Under the pieces are notes generated by a model, which was given only the letters and a program-made list of their open reading frames with translations, was not told the origin of the DNA and ran no database searches. Below are positions 46,588-60,800 of a stretch of 64,000 nt of DNA, piece after piece. The stretch is from Apostichopus parvimensis (taxonomy: Eukaryota > Echinodermata > Holothuroidea > Aspidochirotida > Stichopodidae), in NCBI GenBank assembly GCA_000934455.1, contig KN882590.1, positions 122,756-186,755 of the forward strand, read 5' to 3'. The position numbers were made by a program, and so were the translations under genes. Every line of letters begins with the position of its first letter. The first letter of the stretch is position 1.

Positions 46588-49500
46588 AGTAAACATAGCA
46601 AATCCGTTCTATAAGTCTAGACTGAAACCGTATAATACACTAAGAAAAATGCAACAGAGACTTGTAGGTGGTCAGATAACGGTCCATATTATACTGCGCA
46701 GCAAAGAGAGAGGTTTGGTGCCAGCATACACTTTCCTCTCTTTAAATGTTTTTTATTCTATGTTGATTTATGGTTCAGTTTTACTAGCAAACAAATGTAT
46801 GTTAGTCAATACGTCTCAACTTATTAAACTTTATTGGTTTTCTTTTCTTCCATACATTCACTATGATATGGGAACCCTTAAAACGTTGGGCAAACATTTC
46901 ACTCAACATTGGGTACGTGTGTATCCAAACAAATGTGTTCGTATTAACCTCATAGAAGTACAATTTCGAAAGTGTAATCAATTTAATTGCAAAAAAAGTG
47001 ATACTTTAGTAAATAATGTATGCACTTTACTGTTTTGGGCCAACCATGTACGGAAAACATCTAAACTACCATATCAATGTCGGGAAAATATTGCCTAACT
47101 CTTTTAGAGAGAAGGTCGAATAGCTGAACTAATAGCTCTACAAATGTTCCAAAGTTGCAGTTTAGTATAGTATAAACCATTCCAAATACAATACTATCAT
47201 GACCTTCATCCTACTTCGATCCTTTCAACACCATAAATATGCTAGGATGAGGTAATTAAAGTGGTCTGTTAAACTGGCTGGGCATAGGGTTACAATGGAC
47301 TACAAGTATGACGATAGTTACTAACTACAATCTATTGTTTTGGTTCTTAATTATGATACTGTAAAAGCAACTATCATTTTACATATTTTATATTCTCTTC
47401 AATGATTAATCGTTCTTCCTAGATATTGTAAACTTTAATTAAAGTTACATGTTTCAGAAATTTACTATAATTAAGTTATTCTTACTGAGTGAATAGTTTT
47501 GAACAACAGTCATTGTAAGTGATCTTTGACAGACCCTTATATTGGGATAGTAGTGTAAAACGTGTGGGTTGTTTGGTTACATACAAAACTCATACGGCTA
47601 TTTAGATGAGAGATGTGTGCTGCGAAAAATGGCTTAGAGGTTAATATATCAACGTTTCACTTTCATGGAAAATATATTCTAAATTTTATAATTTATAAAC
47701 AGTTTAAAAGTTGTTCAATTAAATGCAGACACTATTCTCTTAAAGAAAAACAACTTTTACAGCAGAACATAATTTTATTAGATTTTATATCATCTCATTG
47801 AGAGGATTTTCAGGTTTCGAAGGAGATGGCAAGTTTGGTGAGTTGTCGTCACACAATATCATTTCCGAGTACAAATAAAAGAGGAGCCTGAGTCCATGTA
47901 CAGGATCAAAAACACGGACAAATAAATTGAAACTAAAATCCAGACTCCTCTCTGAGGTCCGAAATACATATGCTATGTGTTCATCATAGTTTAATTTAAT
48001 TAAGTTGCATAAAACTTATATTTTATTCTTTGGTAAAATAAAGAATACATATATGTCAGTCATTTCAATTCAAAAGTATTGACTTGCTTCTTGTAAATAA
48101 TATTCTAAAAGTTCATAAAAGATATCTCAGAATTATGGTATGGTTTGTTTATGTGCTAGAAATGGTTACAGAATACATGTCAATCTTGGTAAGGGAAAAA
48201 TAGAAACATTGGAAAGTTCGTTCCCAAAAATTACTAAATGTTTCTTTCGTTCTTGTATTTAGCTTTAATTAATAACTACGACAAGTATTATTATAGTTAG
48301 TCACATATTATATTAATATCATATTTTTCAAATTTTCGCAAACTTATGTGTAATATTGATCTTATTGGAAACTTGAGAAATATATGATGTAACAGTCTCA
48401 CCAAATATTGCATACTTCTGTTGATTAATTACTTAAATAAAGTTGCTTGAACTTACAATATAATACATTATATAAGTCATGAAGTCATGAAAATCTAGAG
48501 TTCTCGTTTCTAGGCTTCTCCTTTTTTTCCTCAGTCGTTATTAATTTTCAACTTATAAGTTATAGATCAAAACTTATCCATTGACTATAAATAAACTCCC
48601 TCATTAATCTATTGTTAGATCAAATAAAGAAAATGCCCACTTAAGCTGAATGACAGCGTTATCCTGATAATTAGCATTCAAATACAATTCAATTCAATAC
48701 CCGATTCGCGTAGGTTTTTATAATCATGATAAATGATGCTATTTAAGCAACTAGTGAACGATTTTCTTTCTAGTTAACTCGTAGACAATACAGGTGTTAT
48801 TAATCATTTATTGAAATTAAAGAGGAATATCTCTATTAAAATTGGGACATATGATTGATTAACCTAGTAGGACTGTAGTAGTCAAAACATTAACTAATCA
48901 AGTTAGTTCATATTTTGAAGTCGCTTATATTATAACGTGTATCAAGCCTAGTGCATTGCATATAAATTGACTCCATTTTTACTATATTGATCATACAAAA
49001 GAAAAAAAATACACGCTGAAGCTGAATAGAATCGTTATCTTTATCACTAGCAAATTTAATACTCGATTCGAGAAGGTTATTGTTACAGCAGGTATGATTT
49101 AAGCAACTAGTAATCGGTTTTCGTTATAGCTTACTTCATGTTTTTTTTTTAATAAGTACTGGAACTTAACGAAAGAATAGGAATAAATCCAATAAATTTG
49201 TAACCAGTGATTGATTAAACTAATATAATTGTAGTAGTCAAAACATTGTAACTAATAAAGTAATTTTTTTTTTATTTAAATTCACTTTTAAAGTAGCTTA
49301 GATTATAAATTATATATATTTCTTCTTCTTAGATTAGTTAATGAAAGTTATACTGAAGTAAAAGATGGTGGTTTTACAAAATAACAACCCTTACAAAATG
49401 TCGGTATTTTATAGATCACACATTGCATGAATCAATGATCTACTTGTTATACGTATTAATATTAACTCTGACGCAAGGTGACATTGAACAAGATTAACAC

Positions 49501-49930
49501 AGCATATAGCTGGGGTGCAGGGTGACAGACCAGTGTATATTTTATTTAGGATGATGCAGAAACAGCATTCTAAAGTTGTAGAGAAATAAACCAAACAACA
49601 ATTTAATTGCAGAAGTTGTTGTCAAATACCATCTTAATGAAGGTTGTAGAGGCTTTCGCCACTATGATTATCACTTATTTTAAAGATAACAGCCTACCGA
49701 CACGACCTTTAAAAATAGGATGTCTCCCAAAATGGCGAAAGATTTTTTTCGTAGCTGTTCTTTATAAAGATGTCTGTCAGATCAAATTTAGAATATGACT
49801 GGCCGTGTGTCTCCTTTAAGGACACCGCACTGTTGTGCACTATAAATTATCATTTTTTATGTCATGGCAATGCTTGTTGTTTGAAGACTTCAGTCAAATC
49901 TTCAAGAGGGAAGTTACAATTTTACTCTGT
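46588..49930. repeat. Non-coding stretch with a diverged tandem duplication
   Basis: No gene recognised. A roughly 370-bp unit occurs twice, at about 48605-48960 and 48985-49310 (shared: gctgaat, atttaagcaactagt, gtagtagtcaaaacatt). Possible poly(A) signals exist at 47876 and 48434, but none can be tied to gene C. Confidence 0.45.
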
Positions 49931-51700
49931 TTCAGATTAAAGGAAATGTAAGGTTCTCAAGTGAATATTATTCGATATTATTAAAACTACCTTTTCTATA
50001 CAAAGTCATTGCTTAAAATTATTTCCACTTAATGCTTAAGCTTACTAAATTGTCTGTGTACAGCACATCATCCCTGTATAAGGTGTATGATTGTTCTGTA
50101 CCTATTTTAAATGAAAAGCTGAAAAGCAGACTGATATTTTATGTAGGTCATGCATGTCAAGTAGGAAGGAGTAGCCCGATGAAAAAATAAAAGCATATTT
50201 GGCATGAGAGTTGAAGCTGTTATTTATTTATTATTACCTCATAAGTTTGCACTTGCGTTTTGATCTTTTCAATTAAAGCAATTGCAGTATAGAATAGCGT
50301 GTTTCAGAAGACAATATAGTTTATGCGATATGAGAAATACGTGTTTCATAAAGTATCAAATGATTAACATGTGTTGTAATAATAAGTAATAGAAAAATAT
50401 TCAGCAACAAACAAGTTAACTTAATCTTTACCATCGACCTCGACTCGCTGTTACAACCATTTGTCGCATGTCTTTCTTACTGAAATTGACTTAAATTGGT
50501 TATTTTTTTTGGGTACACTAATGTGTTAGTTTACTCTATTGAATACCAGTTAATAATACTTTCTATCGGTAGATTTCTTTTAAATAGCGTATTTATGTAG
50601 ACTTACATTAATATAGGCATAAACCATCTGCATTATTTGGGTACGGACTATACTTCACTAGCAAGGGGTCGATATTAAGGTAAGATTTTATTTCCTTGTA
50701 TTGTTTTCATTTACAGTCAAGGAGATGCTAACTTCTATGGGCCTAATCGTAAGTGATATGACTGAGTCATTTGTTATTCGATGTGGTGAGTGTTTGACTG
50801 CCAAATTTGCGTTGAGAACCATTAAATTAGAAAAAAACAACAACAGCTGAGCAGAAATGAGATTCATGCCTAAACTAATCATTTTAACTTCAATCGAAGC
50901 TCTGAAGAAGAAACAAGTTCTCAAAATGATTATTATTCGATGGAATATTAAAACTACGTTGTCTTTACAAAGTCTACATTTAAATTTATTTTAACTTACT
51001 GCTTGACCTTATACCACTGTCTGGCTTAATTATCTTAGAAAAATATCCTTGTATTAGGTGAGTGATTGTTTCGCACATAACTTGATTTAGAATAAGTATA
51101 GAATTGCGTTTTCGAAAGGCAATATAGTTTATGCGATGGAGACTTTTGGGTAAAATAAAATATGATTGATTAACTTGTGTTGAAATAGAAATAATAGAAA
51201 AAAATAATAGCAACAACCTAGTTAACTTAATTTTTACCCATGCACTCAACGCACTGTTCCGACCATCTGTCGCAGGTCTTTCTTTGATACAACTGGAATT
51301 GATTTATATTTGCTAATTTGTTTACACATTGTACTGTAATTTTTAGAATACCAGTTTATATTACTTTTCATCGGTAGATTGCTTTGAAACTCGCGTATAT
51401 TTATAGACTGACATTAATGTTATGCATGAACCATCTGCATTATTTGATAACGGACTATAATTAACTATCAAAGGGTCAACATTGAGGTAAGATTTCATAT
51501 CATCAATATTTTTTTCTTTACATTCAAGGAAATGGTTAGAAATGTTATGCAAGAATATATAACACAACTTCAATGAACCTAATATAAATGATCTTACTGA
51601 GTCATTTGTTATTCGATGTGGTTACAGTTTGATGACCAAATCTCTGTGTTGAGAACTAGAAGAAAACAACTAAGGAACTAAGGAAAAATGGTTACATGCT
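49931..51700. repeat. Tandem duplication, two units of about 0.8-0.95 kb
   Basis: About 49950-50830 and 50915-51660 align in order: attattcgat, attaaaactac, atagtttatgcgat, acaa(c/a)(c/a)...gttaacttaa, gtcgca(t/g)gtctttctt, ccatctgcattattt, and tcatttgttattcgatgtgg. No coding signal. The second unit ends about 150 bases before gene D's start codon, so it may contain its promoter. Confidence 0.65.
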
Positions 51701-51805
51701 TAACAGTCCTTTCAACTACAATCTGAGCTAGAGCAAAACTTCTCAAAGTAGTGACGTAAATTGTTTCAACAAGTTCATGGTTCTCTTCCTTCCAGAGTAA
51801 AGAAG

Positions 51806-54800
51806 ATGTACAGATTGGACATGTGCAGCACTTTAATTACTATTGTTTATCTGGCTCTATTGCAGCAAGGTTTGATTATTCTCTGATTTAGCCCTATACA
51901 TGCAGTTTTTTACATTCTAGTTTTCTTATTCAGATATTGATAAACAGTTCTATATTTCATTTTATGCCGCACGGCAGGACAAAAACCATACCATAATAAT
52001 ACCAGTTAAATACTTTTGTCGCAACTGTAACTGTGTAAAATACGAGGGTCCTACGTTACCACTCTACCATAATCTCGAGAGATAGAAAAAGAGGTAAATG
52101 ACCCTTCTAGGTTCGGATCATCTTTCTTTTCATTTCTTGCATTTCATTTCATTTATTTGTTTCTCTTCTATATGCAGGTTTCACAGTAAACTGTTAATAA
52201 CATACATGTTAATACAACGAGGAAGGAAAAGGCATAGAAAACCATGCAAGACTTTAACAAATAATAATATGTAATGTAAGCAATAACATTCTTGACGGCA
52301 TTACCTGTTGCTGCTGTTTCTTGTTTTCTTCATTTTCGTTTAGGAATTTGTTCAATAACGAGATGGATTCCACGAGGAGAATCAATCACAATCAATTGTA
52401 CGATAGAAGTTGAAGTTGATACATTGCCATTATGGAAGTTCAATGATGATATAATTTACGCAGATGAAATTCAACCAATCAGTCTAGGTTTATCTAATGT
52501 TCGCGGAGAAATCGTCGGTAACATTACTACCCAATTGTACATCCATACATTTTCAAATGAAAATGCTGGAAACTATTCTTGCTTGATAAACGGGGATTTG
52601 ATTAAGCAATATTATCTACATACCTGTGGTGAGTCTTAAAGATTAACTGATTATAAATGATTTTGTCCTTATAAGCTAGACCCGCTGCAGAGTGATAACA
52701 CAACAATTAAAATGACTTAATTCTGACTGAGGAAGTGTGTCAATGGCGATTGTAGGGTGTTTATATGGAACAAAAAACCAACGTTCAATTCGAGTATTAT
52801 TTTTTTCAAAATGCTATTTAGTTTGTGTATGTTAAGCTTAAATTCAAGACCAACACATGCTATTCTTACTTATGATAACTTCTTAAGCATCGCTGATATA
52901 AGAATGAATACTGGGTACACATTACATGAATATAATGTTTTTATGGAATTTAAAATGTTCAACTTTCTTCGACGTTTTTTTGTTGAATATTTGGTATTGA
53001 TCTCCTCACTGAGATATTCAGAATAATGATATTAAAAATAATAACATTTATGTTAAATCAAAGAACCTCTTTACTATTTGTTTGTTACAGAAATTCCAGA
53101 GTTAAACATTGAAGTTAACGGCAAACCTATGAATGTTGTATACTCTATTCAAGAAGGAGATAACTTAAGTATCGTTTGCATGGCAGCTCATTCCACATGT
53201 GTGTCTTTGTATTTGACTTTTGAAAGTATCAGCCACATATCTACAAATAATCAAAATCAGCGTCAGAATGCAACAGACGATGATGTGCTACGAGTGAATT
53301 TTACAGTATGGAAAGACGTTATCGTAACATGCCACTTAAACTACGGTCAGACTTGGGACCTTAAAAAAGTATCATTCGCTGTTGTAGTTTCAACGCGAAA
53401 TGAGAATAATGGTAGTTCTGAAACGATGCCGTCTACATTAGGTAAGCCTTAAAACATATTACTATGTAATTATTATATAACGCCGGGTTGTTACTTACTT
53501 AATGGTGGGAATGAAGATAAAGAAATATTGTAGAACGTTTGTCATTAACTGATAAACAAACAAAAACTATTAGTAATGCTTATTTATTATAGAAAAGCAT
53601 TTGAATGATATGCGAAATCACTTGTATTGAGTTCTGTTGAAAGAAATGGAGCAATATTTTTCGTATATAACGTATATAATATTATCAAGCAGAATATCAT
53701 TGTAGAAAATACTTCTGCAGAGATATTTTTTTTCCTGTTATCAATAAAATGTTAGTTGCTGAATTCTGCCGTTACTCTTCAGTTGATTTTACAGATCCAC
53801 TATTTATAACCGTTGTGGGAGCAGTTGCAGTTACGATTGTTATCACATTCTTACTCATAGTCATTTGTATCAGAAGGAGAAAGAAAGGTAAACAGTGACA
53901 TATTTTGTTTGATGTTTGGTACAGTAATGCAAATTTTATGATACTTCAATTATATTCAAGGAGGAATAATTTCACTGGAAGAAGTAGATAAAGAAGCGAG
54001 GGAAAATGCTTTTCCGATACTTCCCTACAATAATGAAGTTCAATTAGTTTCGATGACTTTGTTCAACGATATATATGTAAAGTAAGTCGTGGGGAAAGAA
54101 CTTTACAAGATAATCGAGGATACAGAGGAGCGGTAGGGGGTGTCTGAGGCTATACTTAAAGACTATCAGAAATATAATTAACCTCATTTATCATGTTATT
54201 AATCCCTATTGTTGATAATCCATACATAATACAGAGAAACCTCAAGAAATGACCTATGTGAGGTAAGGAACATAAGATGATATCTGATATCAACAATAGT
54301 TAACTATTTATATCAACAATCATCTCGGCATCTTGGCAGCACTAGTCATTTTTCTAAATGCATTGTTTTTTGGGTTGCCTTTCATGCAAAGATTCCCATC
54401 AGAGAATGTTGCCTTCTCCTAAATACTTAAATACATTTTGTAGATTTGAATTTCAACCAGTTATTGAAACTACATTTGTGTGTTGAATTATCAAAACCAT
54501 AGTTGTAACATAGTTGTAACACAAGCTATATTGATCAGTAAAGATACAAAAGTAACCTGGACGCATCATGTTTCCAGGAGAGGAACGGCTCATTGCCCAA
54601 CTTGATCGGAACCGGCACTCGCTCATTAAAGGATTCAAGCACAAGCTGCCGATTTCATATCGGCCGTGAAAGTTGCTTGTTTTAAAACACCAGCACTGTC
54701 GGTTAGGTCACTGAGCTGGTAAAAATTGGTAAAAATTGATGTCTCAGTTTCCCTCTGTCTGTTTCATTTGACCACCATATTTACTAAAGGCACGATGAGG

Positions 54801-57800
54801 TTAAGAAAAATTTTTCAATGGAAAATAAGACTCCTGTATCATACTTTGTTTTCTTTTTAACGTTTTGTTCTGTCTAAAACTTGATTCGTGGGAAGATCAA
54901 AATAGTTTTATTGTTTCAGGTTGATTTGTTTTTATTTAATTGTGATGACTGATTGGCCTTTTTCCAAAAGAGGCAAAGTAAAAACATGTTATAAACTGAA
55001 AAAAATATACATAGTTATAACGTATCTCTACTGGTGATATACTGACATTACGTTTTCTTAACCTAAATTACTTTCAGTGAAAATGAGAATACAAATGGAG
55101 ACCAGAACATGGATATTAACCTTGCAGATCTAGGTTTGTATTAAGCTGCCTGATACTTTTCAAGGACAATACACGATATATATATATNNNNNNNNNNNNN
55201 NNNNNNNNNNNNNNNNNNNNNNNNNNNNNNNNNNNNNNNNNNNNNNNNNNNNNNNNNNNNNNNNNNNNNNNNNNNNNNNNNNNNNNNNNNNNNNNNNNNN
55301 NNNNNNNNNNNNNNNNNNNNNNNNNNNNNNNNNNNNNNNNNNNNNNNNNNNNNNNNNNNNNNNNNNNNNNNNNNNNNNNNNNNNNNNNNNNNNNNNNNNN
55401 NATCTGCATATCTGCTCAGTTTGCGGAAAGTAAGCTTAGTTTGAATATAATGTTAGTCAAATGAGTCATATATATCATGCTCATTCAATATTAATCCATA
55501 CCAGTAGCTAACATTTGCAAACATTTTATATATATATATATATCGCGTCCCAGAAGATACCTCCACTGTATGAATGTATGTATGTTTCTTGTTCAAACTA
55601 TTATTTAACTGTTTATAATTATCACCACAGATGTTGACAATCCTTATCTTATTTATAGACTAACGTCATTTTCAAGGTATTATCAATAAAAAGTGGGTGT
55701 AAATTTAGAACTGGTATTTTGTCATTGGACGGGTAAGGCGATATTGACACTTCTTGTTCCACACTAGAGACATGTATTAATGGGAAAAGGGAAAATAGTT
55801 CTTAGTCTTTATCGCTTAAATGTGGATAGAGAAATTAAAATAAAGTTACAACGCTGTTTCTTATTTTATTTGTGTCGCTTGTATTATATTTTACAGAGCT
55901 GGTCGACGGAGTGTCAACAAATCGAAAGATGTCCACACAACTTACAATCAGTGAGGGTTTAAGTGGTAAGGACAGATTGGCTACATTTTACAACCACCAA
56001 CTTCAAGCAGTATTTTAAATTCCAAAAATACGATACTTCATTTGTAAAAACACTCTCTTAACAATATAAAGACTATATTACCATGGTAAGAATAGGTTAG
56101 GTTTATTCGTTGCATTACACTGTTAACATTGTAACGTTGCATTCTTAAAAAAATATTTAATATATTTTGTAAAATGTAGTGGTATTATATGGTATTATGA
56201 AACAAAGTGTGTGGATATTCAGAACTGGTAATTTGCTATTGATATCGACGATACTTGTTCCAAACTAGAGACATGTATACATGAGCAAAGAAAGAAAATA
56301 GTTCTCATCGCTTAAATGCTGATAGAGAAATTAAGATAAAAGCTACAACACTGTTTCTTATTTTACTTTTTTTCCGGTTGTATTATTTTTTTTGCAGAGC
56401 TGGTATCTGAAGTGCCAAGTAATGGAAAGATGTACAAACAAATTTCAGTCAGTGAGGGTTTAAATGGTAAGGACAGATTAGCTAAACTTTATAACCATTC
56501 ACTTCTAGCCGCAGTATTTTTAATTCCAAAACAGATGTTACTTGTCGAAAAATACTCTCTTAACAATCCAGCCATTTTATTCCAAGGTAAGAAAAGGTTA
56601 GGTGTGGCGCGGTATTTACATTACACTTTGAACATGGTAACCTTGCATCGTTAAAGAAATATTTTACAGACTGGGTTAAATATACGTAATTAAGTGGATA
56701 TCATGAAACAAAGTGGGTGTATATTTGGAAATGGTAATTTATATTGGATAGGTAGGGTGATATCGACAATACTTGTTTCAAAATAGAGGCATGTATAAAT
56801 GATAAAAAAGGGAAAATAGTTATCAGAAATGAATCGCTTGACAGCTGATAGAGAAAGTAAAATGTTTGCTTGTGATATCGAGAACGCTAATTTCTCATTT
56901 TACTTTTGTGTTCTACCATTTCGTGCAGAGCTATTCTCTGAAGTGCCAGGTAATCGAAAGATGTCCAAGCAACTTTCAATCAGTGAGGGTTAAACTGACG
57001 TTACCTCAAAATTCTTTGAACTAGTTATGCCAGATACACACGCTATACTTATAACAGATAACTTCGTTCATTCATACCGTAACGTCAAATTATATATGCA
57101 TCACTGACTGGATGCAGATTAATATAAACCATGTATTCAACATATTTGTTTCTATAGCTCTATAAGTGACAATTGTCTGAGGTTAATATCATCGTATATG
57201 TAGATGTTAAGACAATAAATATAAGTGATGCAAGCGTTACGTTGTATTTGTTTGTAACGGTAATTAATCTTATTCGCTTAAATTAATGATAAATCTCTAT
57301 CGTATAATCGATATCATTATGAAAAATGGGACACGCACGTTCCTTTTAATGTCAATGGTTATGATCTGCATATCTGCTCAGTTTGCGGAAAGTAAGCTTA
57401 GTTTGAATATAATGTTAGTCAAATGAGTCATAGATATCATGCTCATTCAATATTAATCCATACCAGTAGCTAACATTTGCAAACATTTCTTCGTCTAGAA
57501 ATGGGCTTTAGCAATTCCGACGGGAAAGCAGGAAACGCTGAATTATCGACCGACAATGTACAGTTAGTTTCTCTTCTATCGACCGGAACCATCTTCGATT
57601 ACTGGATAGCCTCGAGTAAAACTTCGACTGCACACGAGTACTTTATTGCTAAAACCGTCTCAGGTGATATAAATAGCACTGCTCATTTATTGTTATCTGC
57701 CGTACATTTCACTCTAAAACAACAGACGTCATATATGGAAACAATGACAATCAATAAATAGACGGTTGAAAGTCTGATGGGAAATTAATAGCACTGTTTC

Positions 57801-60800
57801 GCTATTTACATCTACAGTAACTTAAAGGTTATTTTAGCTAAATCAATACACTTTATATAACAATCATTTTCAATGGAGAAATAGACAATACAACTACTTA
57901 AAGTTGACATAAAATACATTTAATACATTTTGACGACCAGCGGTCCAACATGATTCAACGCTGAAATACACCTGATTACTGGTGCTAAAGTTTCTTTACC
58001 ACAGAATATGATAGATGTTACTTATAACATTCCAATTTACATTTGTTTGCATATGATGACATGAAAGGTTACACCAATAATAGCAACTACAAAATATATG
58101 CAAGAGTTATGCTAAAATTGTGATATTTTACTCTCCGAAAACTAATATAATTTCCTATTAAAACACGAAGGCATATAAAAGTTGCTATTAAGTAACAGCA
58201 GGTTGCGCCATGTTGCACTTTTCTATTCTTTTCAGATAAAGCTCAGATGAAAGACGGATACAACTTCATTTTTATGGCATCCAAGATACGCCAACTAAAT
58301 GATCATCCTAATATTGTGACATTTTTGGGATGCGCAATTGACAAAGGTACATTTTGTGATCACAATTATGCAACGGAACACGGATAGTCGTTCACCCTTT
58401 TATATTACGACCAACTACTAATGACCGAATAATTAGAAATCAGCTTTCTTACCTTTAAAATTAGTCGTTTACTTTGTTGTATATGACTTCTATTTTCTTT
58501 CCTTATTTATATCTTATATATAATTTTCATCGTCATCTTATTAAAAACAGAGGGTGAAAAGGGTGCAAACATAGAAAGACGAAGTATGAAGATAATTCCT
58601 ACAACCATTACAAAGTTAGGAAGCACACAGTTATCTAAAATTATTTTGATCTCACTATTCTTGAATAAGAAAATACAGCCATTAATGGGGGATATTTTAA
58701 ATGTCGCTAAAACTTTTCTTTATTTATATCTAATCTCTTAAATGATATTCAACTTCTCTCTTCAGCACCGTATTATATTTACCAAGAACTTTTAGAATAT
58801 GGAACCCTTCGAGAAATTCTGATGAGAATCAGTAATTCACAACATCACCTCCAAAATCCTAGCAACGGAAATGAAGAATTGACCAATGCTGCTTGTTTAG
58901 TTGGTTTTGCACGAGATGTAGCAAGTGGCTTAGAATTTCTTCACATAAATAAGGTAGGAATGAAGTTATGCAGGTCAGCAGATTGCATTATTTTATTCTT
59001 TGTAAAAATAATAATAAGAAAGAGGATTTATAAATCGCAGACTGCTTTACCGATAAAGGTGCCCAAGACGCGTCACATGATGAATCTGGTCAACAATAAC
59101 CTGTCAAACTTAGAGACCATCCCTCCACATGGCAACAGCTTAACATATCCCAACTGACAGATTATCTCACAGGTTCTCATTTATACACGTTGGTGAAACA
59201 AAGCTATATTGATACAGTCCCTTGCCAGGACACAACGTAGTGATCTGGACAGGATTCGAACCTTAAGGCCATTGATCACATGTCTACTACTTTAACTAAT
59301 TGACCACAAGTCTCTCACCTTGCACGCTAATTCCTTGGAACAGTGCGTCATTCAACATGATTTGAATAATTTAGCACAAGTGGTTTATGCTGGTAACCGA
59401 ACGCTTAATGTCCTTTCAATCTATGCCAAATACTTTGCTGGTTTTGAACTAACACCAAATGGATTTTAAGGTGCTAGATGTTTGTGTTGAATAGGTATGT
59501 ATGTATGTATGTATGTATATGTATGTATGTATATGTATGTATATGTGATCTTCCCGCAAGCAGGAACTCGCGAATAGGTATACATAATTTTCTATTGATG
59601 ATCGTAGATAAGCGTCTTTGTTTCTGATGTTGGCATTGATGGTGGCATTGATTCTCTGAAACTATATCAAATAATAATGTGGACGGATTCGAGAAGCGAA
59701 ATATACTGTATTTGCATTACAATTAACATCATAGAAACAAGCGCAAGCTCGGATGTGGGTGCAAATGAATTAATACAATTTCGAGAATGGTTAAAGCTGC
59801 GGTATTACAACTTGGTGGAAAGATCAATTTAAGTTTATATGTCAATACATTAACACATTTATAACTGAGTTTACATCTATTCATTCTTTAACAACTTTAT
59901 ATCTTCTAAAGTTCTTCATTAATGAAAGATAAATGTCTTTGAATAATAATATTACAGCTATGTCATCCTGGCTTAATGACGAGGAAGATCCTTTATGATT
60001 CAAACAACAAATGCAAACTCTTTGACTTTTGGCCAAATGAGATTTCATCTGGCAGACTGAAGAAAATACTCTCTCGGGTAAGTACTCAATGACTATTATG
60101 ATGATTGTCATGGTTATATATATGTCAACTTGAAATGAAATAATTGGGGGGGGGGGGATGTTTTCGTTAAATCTTCTATCATTATGGTTATAAGATTTGT
60201 ATGTTTCATATTCCAATGCCAGAACTATGTATTGGGTACCAATGTTAAGTCAATTGGAATAATGGGCTGACGGCATTTCAATCTCCATGAGCATAACACA
60301 TCTTTAAATCCTTTATAACAACTAATTTATCATATTAATATAGGAGGATCCACCAATTGGCTGGTTTCCACCGGAGACAATCTTCATGAATCAGTACGAC
60401 GAAGTTTCTGATATTTGGTCGTACGGAGTTATTTTATGGGAAATATTCTCTTTTGGTAGGTATAACTCTACAGCAAAACATGCTGTTCAGGTTGCAAACT
60501 ATTTTAAGTTAAGGTCAGAATATGTTTCTCGCCATTCAAAGATACAACCACTACAATACTTTAAATATGATGACAAACCTAATGATCGTGAAATCACTGA
60601 TATCTAGTCTGATGTTCATTTAGATTTGTCAGCAAACGGAAGGGACAATTTTCAAGTAATTTAAAATGTCATATTTGGTATTTTGGACTTGATTTCTTCA
60701 TAATATATAAAACAAGTCTCCTACGTTTTATTCAAGGTAACATTTCCCTGTAGACTTTGTTTTTGATTTTGCTGTACGTCCACGACAAACAGTGAACATT

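Noticed and set aside
46553-47098. 181-codon open frame overlapping the end of gene C
   Set aside because: It overlaps the last coding exon in another frame, and the remainder is the probable 3' untranslated region. No domain.
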